Shown piece after piece: positions 57,428 through 64,000 of a stretch of 64,000 nucleotides of DNA (position 1 is the first letter of the stretch; every line of letters starts with the position of its first letter). Origin of the DNA: Thermomonas sp. (GTDB lineage: Bacteria > Pseudomonadota > Gammaproteobacteria > Xanthomonadales > Xanthomonadaceae); assembly GCA_020692565.1 (NCBI GenBank), contig JAIMKJ010000002.1, positions 1 through 64,000 of the forward strand. The letters run 5' to 3'. The position numbers and the translations under genes were made by a program. Below the pieces are notes generated by a model that saw only the letters and a list, made by a program, of their open reading frames with translations, did no database searches and was not told where the DNA came from.

Positions 57428-57994
57428 CTATCGCGTCGCGTATTCCAGGTGCCGCGGCGATTGGCCGGCCTGCGGATAGCAGGCGCGATGGAGGGGCTGG
57501 TACAGCGCGTACAGCGATGTTTCTTCCAGGTCGATGCGGTCGCCCAGCAATGCCGTGATTACTTCGAGATCGTGGCGGAACGCATCCTTGTTCACCCGGC
57601 TCACGCCGATATCCTTGTAGTGCTTGGTGAAGAACATCACCTGGCGCGCGATGCCTTCCATGCGGATGCAGGTGCGTTCGACGAAAGCCGATGTCTCCGG
57701 GTCGCCCTGCACGCAGATGGCGACGCGGCGGTAGAAGTGGTCGCGCTCTTCGTCGAGGTGGCTCTGTAGCGCGTCGCCGAACCGGACCAGCATGTCGGGA
57801 ATCTTCGCGAACTGGCGGTGCAGGACGTAGTTCTCGAGCTCCTCGAGCGTGTCCCGCAGCGAAGCATGGTCAGACTTGAGGCTGGCGATGAGATTCGGAT
57901 CGTACGGTCCTGCGTTGCCGGCCGCCTGCGCGACGTCGCGGTGGGCAGCGGGGTCGGCCGTTGTTGCTGTGCTGCGTGGAGCGAGTGAGGGCAT
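57428..57994 (-). CDS. Hemerythrin-like domain protein
   Basis: A 188-residue helical protein with the hemerythrin-type metal-ligand pattern: SDHASLRDTLEELE, then SHLDEERDHFY (H-x3-E), then a histidine in FFTKHYKDIG and EETSLYALY at the end. Such HHE proteins bind a non-heme di-iron centre and have roles in oxygen or NO sensing. It might instead resemble Rsd-type regulators in helical layout. The role here is not known. Convergent with the ABC-F gene. Confidence 0.72.
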   Translation of the reverse strand: MPSLAPRSTATTADPAAHRDVAQAAGNAGPYDPNLIASLKSDHASLRDTLEELENYVLHRQFAKIPDMLVRFGDALQSHLDEERDHFYRRVAICVQGDPETSAFVERTCIRMEGIARQVMFFTKHYKDIGVSRVNKDAFRHDLEVITALLGDRIDLEETSLYALYQPLHRACYPQAGQSPRHLEYATR

Positions 57995-58532
57995 GTCCTG
58001 ATCCTGGGGGCGTTCGTCTTGCCGTACGGAAGATGTCTGTCGATTCGTCTGACTTCCATCCCGGAGCCGATGGTCGCGCGCCGCTCCGGAATGCCGGGGT
58101 GCGCTTGTGAAAGCGTTCCCACGATGCGTACAAGCAAATGCGATGCCAGTTTCCGGATGTTTTTGCGGACGTCATCGCATAACGGTTGCGCGGAATCGTC
58201 GGGTCGGTCTGCGCTTGCTCATCGCTTTCGCCGTTGTCCGGGTGATTTGCCCGATTGCCCGGTGTCGCGTCGCGCGCGAACGCGTCGCGCATGCGATCGC
58301 GTGCCTGTCTGCCGTGCAGAATGCAGGCGCGATCGCGATGGCCGGATGCGCTGCGTCGTTCGGTGACGCAAAGTGGCAGATGGGTCGGAAAATGACTCGG
58401 CAAGTCGCTGCAAGCGTCTTTGCGCGAGTTCTCGATGGTTTCGTGGGTTTCGATCGATGCGGCCGATCCCTGGCCTGTCTCCGCATGCGTCGCGCCCCGG
58501 CAGGGCGCGTTCATCCGTCTATTTCGCGTCGC
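57995..58532. other. Intergenic region of 538 bases, no supported gene
   Basis: It lies between the hemerythrin-like gene and the isoamylase 3' end. Open frames here lack family-like sequence and do not have the local codon bias. It should hold the promoter of the hemerythrin-like gene, but I see no convincing site. Confidence 0.5.
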
Positions 58533-60863
58533 CTACTTCGCGATCAACACCAGCATCGAGCGGGCTTCCAGTCCGTACGTCGTCCACTCGCCGCCGATCA
58601 GCGCTTCGCTGCCCGGGTTCGCGACGGTATTGGCGCCTTCGTTCCAGGTCGCGGTGTCGGTGACGCGGTACCATTGTTTGCCGGTGCCCGGCCACGGGAG
58701 TGTGAAGTTCACGTTGCCGGACCAGCCGTTGTAGGCGACGTAGATCGCGCTGGCGCTGTCGCCGAACTCGCTGCCATCGATACGCCAGGCGATGGCGTGG
58801 TTGCTGCTGCTGTTGAAGTACGCCGCATCGGCGACGCCGCCGTCGGGCTTGAACCAGCGCAACTGCTCCATCACGTTGCCGTTGGTGTCGGTGCCGGCGT
58901 AGAAGTTCAGCGGTCGCAGCGCGGGATGCGCCTTGCGGAACGCGATCATCCGCCGGGTGAAGGTTTCGAAATCCGCTTCGACCGTGCTGCGCGTCCAGTA
59001 CAGCCAGTTCGCGGGCGAATCCAGGTTGTAGACGTTGTTGTTGCCGAACTGGGTGCGCAGGGCTTCGTCGCCGCCGTTGAACATCGGCACCCCGGCGCTG
59101 AGCATCATGAACGCCATCCCGGTGCGCGCGGCGCGGCGCTGATGGGTGACGATGCCGCCCTGATTCCAGCTGTGGTTGTTGTCGTCGCCGCCGTCCGACG
59201 GCCCGTACGGCCACGGTTGGTTGTTCTGCTTGCTGTTGTAGGCGTACAGATCGTTCAACGTGAAACCGTCGTGCGCGACCATGAAATTGACCGAATTCCA
59301 CGGCTTGCGGCCGTCGTCGCCGTACAGATCGGACGAGCCGGCGAAGCGCGAGGCCAGGGTGCCGGTGGTGACGACTTCCACGCCGAGCTGGTTCTGCTTC
59401 TTGCGCAGCGCGTCGCGATACAGCCCGTTCCACTCCGACCAGCCGGACGGGAAACCGCCGACCTGATAGGAATTGCCGCCGATCGCCCACGGTTCCGCGA
59501 TCAGGTCCAGGCCGCTGCCGCCGCCCGCCGCGCGCGGCGGCAGTTCGGCGACGATACGGTTGAGCGCGTTGCCGGGATCCATCTTGTCGAAGTTGAAGCA
59601 GCCGTGCTGGCAGGTGTTGCCCAGCACCGAGGCCAGATCGAAGCGGAAACCGTCGACGCCGAGCACGTCGCGCCAGTGCGCCAGCGAATCGACGATGAGG
59701 TTCTGGGCGATGGGGTTGCGGGTGTTGTAGTTGCCGCCGACGCCGGTGTTGTCCCACGAATGCTGCAGGTTGCTGGTGAGCGAGTAGTAGGTCGGGTTGT
59801 CCAGCCCGCGCCAGGACATCACGTTGTAGACGGTGAGGCCGTCGCTGCCGCTCCAGGCGCCGCCTTCGCCGGTGTGGTTGTAGACCACGTCGACGTAGAC
59901 CTTGATGCCGACGTCGTGGAAGGCCTTCACCATCGCCTTGAATTCGCGGGTCGGGCCGCCTGCGGTCTTGTCGGACGAGTAGCGGCGGTCCGGCGCGAAA
60001 TAATTGAGGGTCATGTACCCCCAGTAGTTGTCGCCGCCGCTGGAATTCGGGTCGATATCGTTCTGGTCGTTCTGGGTTTCCTGCACCGGCAGGAATTCCA
60101 CCGCGGTGATCCCCAGGCTCGCCAGATGCGCGGCCTTCAGCGCCGCGCCGGCGTAGGTGCCGCGCTTGAACAGCGGGACAGAGGTGTCGTTCATGGTCAG
60201 GCCGCGCGGATGCACTTCATAGACGATGTCGTCCTTGAAGGCGCGAGTCGGCTTGGTGCCGAAGGATGTGGTGTCGGCGGTCAGCACGATGCCCTTGCTG
60301 GCGCAGGTGCCGCTGTCCTTGTTGCGGTGCAGCGCGCCGGAGGCGTAGACCGTGCCGTCGGCACAGGTCGCGGTGTTCGGGTCCTGGCTGATTTCGCGCG
60401 CGTACGGGTCCAGCAGCAGCTTGTTCGGATTGAAGCGGTTGCCGTTGGCGTCGATGTCGGTGACGAAGCCGGTGGCGCTGCCCTTGGTCCAGGCGCTGCT
60501 GTAGGTCCAGTTCGGGCCCCACGCGCGATAGCCGTAGTAGACCGTACCGGTGATGCCGTAGCTGTTCTTGAGGGTCGCGACCGACGCGGTTTTCGACCAG
60601 ACCTGGGTCGCGGCATCCTTGGTCATCACGTATTTGACGGTTTCCTGCGCGCCGGCCGCGGTCTTGTAGATCCAGACCTCGATCCGCGTGGCCCGCGACG
60701 AATACACGCGGAAGGTGATGTTGGCCTGGGTCGCATCGTATTTGGCGCCGAGGTTGTGGGGGTTGATCGCGGCCTGCGCCGGATGCAGCGGCCAGCAGCC
60801 CAGCAGCAGCGCAAGCAGTGCGCCCACGGCCGTTTTCATCCATCCACTTGATGCACCGATCAT
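58533..60863 (-). CDS. Exported isoamylase (glycogen/starch debranching enzyme)
   Basis: A GH13 enzyme that hydrolyses alpha-1,6 branches in glycogen and amylopectin. The 776-residue protein equals the known precursor length of Pseudomonas isoamylase. It has a signal peptide ending in AQA, then AINPHNLGAKYDATQA, a CBM48-like N-domain, and the catalytic barrel: DVVYNHT near 324, GFRFDLASVLG near 400 (nucleophile Asp), LIAEPW near 454 (acid/base Glu) and VAHDGF near 527. The start at 60863 follows GGAG; a second ATG at 60839 lacks a ribosome site. A short tandem repeat sits upstream. Confidence 0.93.
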   Translation of the reverse strand: MIGASSGWMKTAVGALLALLLGCWPLHPAQAAINPHNLGAKYDATQANITFRVYSSRATRIEVWIYKTAAGAQETVKYVMTKDAATQVWSKTASVATLKNSYGITGTVYYGYRAWGPNWTYSSAWTKGSATGFVTDIDANGNRFNPNKLLLDPYAREISQDPNTATCADGTVYASGALHRNKDSGTCASKGIVLTADTTSFGTKPTRAFKDDIVYEVHPRGLTMNDTSVPLFKRGTYAGAALKAAHLASLGITAVEFLPVQETQNDQNDIDPNSSGGDNYWGYMTLNYFAPDRRYSSDKTAGGPTREFKAMVKAFHDVGIKVYVDVVYNHTGEGGAWSGSDGLTVYNVMSWRGLDNPTYYSLTSNLQHSWDNTGVGGNYNTRNPIAQNLIVDSLAHWRDVLGVDGFRFDLASVLGNTCQHGCFNFDKMDPGNALNRIVAELPPRAAGGGSGLDLIAEPWAIGGNSYQVGGFPSGWSEWNGLYRDALRKKQNQLGVEVVTTGTLASRFAGSSDLYGDDGRKPWNSVNFMVAHDGFTLNDLYAYNSKQNNQPWPYGPSDGGDDNNHSWNQGGIVTHQRRAARTGMAFMMLSAGVPMFNGGDEALRTQFGNNNVYNLDSPANWLYWTRSTVEADFETFTRRMIAFRKAHPALRPLNFYAGTDTNGNVMEQLRWFKPDGGVADAAYFNSSSNHAIAWRIDGSEFGDSASAIYVAYNGWSGNVNFTLPWPGTGKQWYRVTDTATWNEGANTVANPGSEALIGGEWTTYGLEARSMLVLIAK

Positions 60864-60888
60864 CGTCCGCTCCGTTGTCCGTTCCATT

Positions 60889-60920
60889 GTTCGATCTATC
60901 GTTCGATCTATCGTTCGATC
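60889..60920. repeat. 12-base tandem repeat upstream of the isoamylase gene
   Basis: The unit GTTCGATCTATC occurs at 60889 and 60901 and in part at 60913. A 7-bp inverted repeat (CCGTGGG with CCCACGG) lies at 60920-60939. This may be a regulator site cluster or a slippage-prone stretch in the promoter region. Confidence 0.7.
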
Positions 60921-61159
60921 CGTGGGCATGGACCCACGGGCCGTCACTGTGGCCCGATGTGCGAATGCACATGAGGCCGGACGCAGGTCTGGAATCGTAT
61001 TCAGCCGGCGCGGGCGAGGGGCGTTCCGACCGGCGGTCGTGCGGGCCGGAACCGCGCGGAATCCGTCATCGCCGCTTGATTCCCCCGCGCCCGGCCCCAG
61101 AATGGCGGCCAATCGCCGCTTCTCCGCAGCGAATCCACTCTGCGAACCCACGGTCTTCC

Positions 61160-61504
61160 ATGCCCATCTATGCCTTCCAGTGCGACACCTGCGGTCACGA
61201 GTTCGACCGCCTGCAGAAAATGTCCGATCCGGACCCGTCCGAATGCCCCGAATGCGGCGCGGCCACGATCAAGCGCCAGCTGACCGCGCCGTCGTTCCGG
61301 CTGTCCGGCAGCGGCTGGTACGAGACCGACTTCAAGAAGGACGGCGACAAGAAGCGCAATCTCACCGAAAAGGGCGAGGCGGCGAAGTCGGAAACCAAGA
61401 CCGACGCCGGGCCGGCCGCCAAGCCCGCCGAGCCCGCGCCGGCCGCCAAGCCCGCCGAAAGCAAGCCCGCCCCGAAGTCCGCGCCGAGCAAGCCAGCCGA
61501 CTGA
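61160..61504 (+). CDS. FmdB-family zinc ribbon protein
   Basis: A 114-residue protein. The N-terminal zinc ribbon MPIYAFQCDTCGHEFD ... CPECG, with two CxxC pairs, is the FmdB/DUF1111-like short regulator type. Residues after 70 are a low-complexity Lys/Pro/Ala/Glu tail. Proteins of this type are often called putative regulatory proteins; the role is unproven. It lies next to the small lipoprotein gene. Confidence 0.87.
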   Translation: MPIYAFQCDTCGHEFDRLQKMSDPDPSECPECGAATIKRQLTAPSFRLSGSGWYETDFKKDGDKKRNLTEKGEAAKSETKTDAGPAAKPAEPAPAAKPAESKPAPKSAPSKPAD

Positions 61505-61544
61505 GCGCCTTGCCCGGCCCCGGCCGGGCGGCTAGGGTGTGGGC

Positions 61545-62174
61545 ATGAAAACCATGACCCGAATCGTTCCGCTCGCCGCGCTGTGCCTGCTCTCGGCCTG
61601 CGCCGGCACACCATCGTCCTCAGTCGCGCCGGCCGCCGCTGCCCCCCGCACCGACGCCCCGGCCGACGCCTTCCTCGCCGCGCTCCGCACCCACTGCGGG
61701 CAGGCCTTCGCCGGACGGGTCGTGGTGGACACCCCGGCGTCCCCGAACGATACGTTCGCGGGCAAGCCGCTGGTGATGCACGTCCGCGAATGCGGGGCGG
61801 ACACCACGCGGGTGCCGTTCCACGTCGGCGACGACCATTCGCGCACCTGGGTGCTCACCCGCACCGCGAATGGGCTGCGGCTCAAGCACGACCACCGCCA
61901 TGAAGACGGCACGTCCGACAAGGTGACGATGTACGGCGGCGACACCGCCACGGCCGGCACGGCGCAGCGCCAGGCCTTCCCGGTGGATGCCGAGTCCATC
62001 GCCAACTTCAACGCCAACGGCCTCAGCGCCTCGGTGACCAATACCTGGGCGATGGAGATCGAGCCCGGCCGTCGCTTTCTTTACGAACTGTCGCGCCCGA
62101 ACGGGCGTCTGTTCCAGGTCGAATTCGACCTGAGCCGGCCGGTGCCGCTGCCGCCGACGCCCTGGGGTCATTGA
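61545..62174 (+). CDS. Putative outer membrane lipoprotein
   Basis: A 209-residue protein with a lipoprotein signal peptide; LSAC marks the lipidated cysteine at about residue 19. The mature part has strand-like segments (GRVVVDTPASPNDTFAG; RTWVLTRTANGLRLKHDHRH) and no family I recognise. The start at 61545 is chosen because the signal peptide then has the normal positive end MKTMTR. Confidence 0.72.
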   Translation: MKTMTRIVPLAALCLLSACAGTPSSSVAPAAAAPRTDAPADAFLAALRTHCGQAFAGRVVVDTPASPNDTFAGKPLVMHVRECGADTTRVPFHVGDDHSRTWVLTRTANGLRLKHDHRHEDGTSDKVTMYGGDTATAGTAQRQAFPVDAESIANFNANGLSASVTNTWAMEIEPGRRFLYELSRPNGRLFQVEFDLSRPVPLPPTPWGH

Positions 62175-62185
62175 TCCCAAGAGCG

Positions 62186-62448
62186 CCCCTCATCCGCCCG
62201 TCGGGCACCTTCTCCCCGCGATGCGGGGAGAAGGTGGTCATCGTGTTGTCTGCGAGCCGGGGAGATGGAAAGCAGATGCGCTGCAGGCTTCCGCCTCTCG
62301 CACTTTGCGGGGAGCGCTGATCGACGTTCCTTTTCCTGCATCGCAGGGAGGGTCTATCGCTTTCTTCTCCCCGCATCGCGGAGGAATGCCGTCGCTTTCC
62401 TTCTCCCCGCATCGCGGGGAGAAGGTGGCCGAAGGCCGGATGAGGGGC
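62186..62448. repeat. Composite inverted repeat with CTTCTCCCCGC units
   Basis: The outer units, 62186-62235 and 62399-62448, are inverted copies: GCCCCTCATCCG at one end, CGGATGAGGGGC at the other, each with the hairpin CTTCTCCCCGC-ATGC/GATG-CGGGGAGAAG. A third, partial copy lies at about 62372-62394. This GCCCCTCATCCG...GGGGAGAAGG element is a recurrent intergenic type in many proteobacteria. It fills the gap between the lipoprotein gene and the DUF3011 gene and may be a terminator for both. Confidence 0.85.
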
Positions 62449-62536
62449 ATGCCCGTCAGTCTCGACTGACCGACAGGCATTCACTGGCAGACATCAGCCC
62501 CTGAAGTGGCGTTTCGTTCGAGTTCCGGAAACCCGC

Positions 62537-63199
62537 TCAGCGCAGGCCGAACCGGCCGCGGCAGCCTTCATCCACCCACAGCCCCTGCTTCTTGTCGTAG
62601 CCCCAGGAGCTGCCCTGGACGCAGGGCGACTTCGACAGGGCTTCCAGCAGCACCGGCTTGCCGCGCTTGCTGTCCCAGGCGCAGGTCTGGCGCCGGCCGT
62701 TCTCGCTGGCGCAGGTCGTGCTGTAGCGACCGCCGCTTTCGCCGACGCGGAACACGCCGCGGCAGCCCTTGTCCACCCAGACCGCACCGCCGCGCGTGCC
62801 CCAGCTCACGCCTTCGCGGCACGGGGTGTCGGACAGCTGGCGAATCAGATCGGCATTGCCGTACAGGTTCTTGCCGCAGGCCTTGTAACGGCCGTCGTTG
62901 CTCTCGCAACGCACTTCCTGGCCGCTGTACTGCGGGCCGAACTCGGCGCGGCAGCCGCGCTCCACCCAGACCTTGCCCGGGGTCGCGCCCCAGTTTTTTC
63001 CCTGGACGCAGGTGGTGTCCGACAGCTGTCGGGTCAGCCGGGTCTGGCCGGGCCATGAGGTTTCGCAGGTCTCGCGTCGGGTGTCCTTGCTTTCGCAGCG
63101 GACGCTGTCCTTGTTGCCGAACTGGGCGTGGGCGCTGGGCGCGGCCGACCAGGCGGCGAGTGCGATCAGGAGCAGGCTGAGGGTGCGGATCGGGGGCAT
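62537..63199 (-). CDS. Secreted DUF3011 protein
   Basis: A 220-residue exported protein: signal peptide cleaved near AHA, then three copies of a module of about 45-50 residues with the DUF3011 pattern CxS-x-Gly-x-C ... RQLSDTxC ... WG ... VWVDxGCRxxF. Six cysteine positions recur per two modules, so each module probably holds a disulfide. DUF3011 proteins are periplasmic or secreted and of unknown role. The neighbouring minus-strand gene is a paralogue. Confidence 0.87.
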   Translation of the reverse strand: MPPIRTLSLLLIALAAWSAAPSAHAQFGNKDSVRCESKDTRRETCETSWPGQTRLTRQLSDTTCVQGKNWGATPGKVWVERGCRAEFGPQYSGQEVRCESNDGRYKACGKNLYGNADLIRQLSDTPCREGVSWGTRGGAVWVDKGCRGVFRVGESGGRYSTTCASENGRRQTCAWDSKRGKPVLLEALSKSPCVQGSSWGYDKKQGLWVDEGCRGRFGLR

Positions 63200-63266
63200 G
63201 GGGAGACTCGTGTGGTGGATGAGGGGGAGCGGTGCCGACGACTCAGCACACGTCGAAGCGGATCAC

Positions 63267-64000
63267 TCAGCGCACGCCGAAACGCGCGCGGCAGCCGAAG
63301 TTCACCCACAGCGCGGCGCGGCGGTTGTAGCCCCAGGAATAGCCCTGGGTGCAACGACGGTCGGACAGCGTCTGCAGCAGCACCGGCGTGCCGCGGGTGT
63401 GATCCCAGGCGCAGGTCTTGTATTTGCCGTCGGTGCTGTTGCAAGTCACGCTGTAGGCGGCGTTGTCGCTGTTGTCCTCGACGCGGAAGATGCCGCGGCA
63501 GCCCTTGTCCACCCAGACGGCGCCGTTGCGCATGCCGAACGTGAAGTTGTAGCGGCAGGCGGTATCGGACAGTTGGCGGACCAGGCGCGGGGTGCCGTAC
63601 AGATTCGTTCCGCACTGCTTGTAGCGGCCATCGGTGCTCTCGCACTGCAGCTCGGTGCCCGCGCCGCCCGCGTCGCCCTGTGCGGAGGCGAACTCGGCGC
63701 GGCAGCCGCCGCTGACCCAGACCGTGCCCGGCGTGCTCGACCAGTTCTGGCCCTGGACGCAGCGGGTGTCGGACAACTGGCGCGTCAGCACGGAGCGCCG
63801 CTGCCAGGGCGTATTGCAGGTGACCTGGCGGCTGTCGCGGCTTTCGCAGCGGATGCTGGCGCCGCCCGGATTGGGGTTGCTGCCGCCGCCGGCCAGCGAT
63901 TGGCCGATATCGTTCTTCACCTGGCTGAAGGTCCAGCGCGAGAATTTGACCTGATCCAGATAGAAGCGCATCTGGTCGTCGGGAATGATGCCGCCGCTGG
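63267..64000 (-). CDS. DUF3011 protein, 5' end outside the window
   Basis: The frame is open to the right edge, with at least 244 residues. Three DUF3011 modules are seen in the C-terminal part (CESRDSRQVTC, CESTDGRYKQC, CNSTDGKYKTC, each followed by a VWV/LWV-x-GCRAxF end). The N-terminal part (DQMRFYLDQVKFSRWTFSQV) differs from the shorter paralogue and the signal peptide, if any, is outside the window. The two genes look like a tandem duplication, 67 bases apart. Confidence 0.83.
   Translation of the reverse strand, partial: SGGIIPDDQMRFYLDQVKFSRWTFSQVKNDIGQSLAGGGSNPNPGGASIRCESRDSRQVTCNTPWQRRSVLTRQLSDTRCVQGQNWSSTPGTVWVSGGCRAEFASAQGDAGGAGTELQCESTDGRYKQCGTNLYGTPRLVRQLSDTACRYNFTFGMRNGAVWVDKGCRGIFRVEDNSDNAAYSVTCNSTDGKYKTCAWDHTRGTPVLLQTLSDRRCTQGYSWGYNRRAALWVNFGCRARFGVR

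Noticed and set aside
58107..60851. Long plus-strand frame over the isoamylase region
   Set aside because: Antisense to the isoamylase; valine/arginine-rich, no recognisable domain.
60864..61151. N-terminal extension of the isoamylase with a DRTI repeat
   Set aside because: The translated repeat is just the 12-base tandem repeat; a good ribosome site and a signal peptide place the start at 60863.
62186..62448. Possible CRISPR-like repeat array
   Set aside because: Copies are inverted, not direct, spacing is irregular, and each forms its own hairpin. No cas genes are near.

Overview
The window is one continuous, GC-rich, gene-dense chromosomal segment. It reads as a gammaproteobacterium of the Xanthomonadaceae/Lysobacteraceae (Xanthomonas-Lysobacter-Luteimonas-like). 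The reasons are the gene order pilB-pilC-pilD-coaE followed by pilin genes and pilSR next to sucCD, the caa3/aa3-type cytochrome oxidase cluster with a SURF1 gene, DUF3011 proteins, GTAG-type REP elements with a RAYT transposase, and a B12-dependent choice between isozymes. The genus is inferred from this style, not proven. I recognise no rRNA, tRNA or CRISPR array.

Layout. (1) 1-6420: cytochrome c oxidase and heme A genes: ctaD (3' part), a small membrane protein, ctaG, ctaE, a convergent small membrane protein, a SURF1 gene, a SCO-like CxxxC protein, ctaA and ctaB. (2) 6436-13970: an accessory stretch with a secreted amidohydrolase, a very large RHS/YD-repeat protein whose core is split by a one-base frameshift from its HExxH toxin tip, a small lipoprotein as candidate immunity protein, and a RAYT with a GTAG REP pair. 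(3) 13972-26380: coaE, pilD, pilC, pilB, two tandem pilins (the upstream one with a clear sigma-54 promoter), a membrane/spermidine-synthase fusion, and the pilR/pilS two-component system. (4) 26743-28889: sucCD with a REP pair between the genes. (5) 28997-36401: metE and nrdAB, divergent, each behind its own cobalamin riboswitch; nrdAB also has a tandem NrdR-box pair; then an acyl-CoA thioesterase. (6) 36446-41495: nadE, a conserved hypothetical gene, bamD, rluD, pgeF. (7) 41517-45486: a tightly overlapping otsB-GH15-otsA trehalose operon. (8) 45618-52718: DUF4166 and DCC-family genes, clpB with a sigma-32-type promoter, yceH, a secreted hypothetical protein, and a CPA2 K+/H+ antiporter. (9) 52937-64000: a TonB-dependent receptor, an ABC-F ATPase, a hemerythrin-like protein, an exported isoamylase, an FmdB zinc ribbon protein, a lipoprotein, and two DUF3011 proteins, the last running off the window.

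How the parts work together. Region 1 builds and matures the terminal oxidase (subunits, copper delivery, heme A). Region 3 holds the type IV pilus motor, platform, peptidase, pilins and their own regulators PilSR. Region 5 is a B12-sensing switch: with cobalamin present, the B12-independent methionine synthase and class Ia ribonucleotide reductase should both be turned down, which predicts MetH and a class II reductase elsewhere in the genome. The most interesting signals are this paired divergent riboswitch/NrdR locus, the broken RHS toxin module beside a RAYT/REP island, the sigma-54 pilin promoter with a UUCG terminator between two pilins, and the degenerate SCO-like protein in the oxidase cluster.
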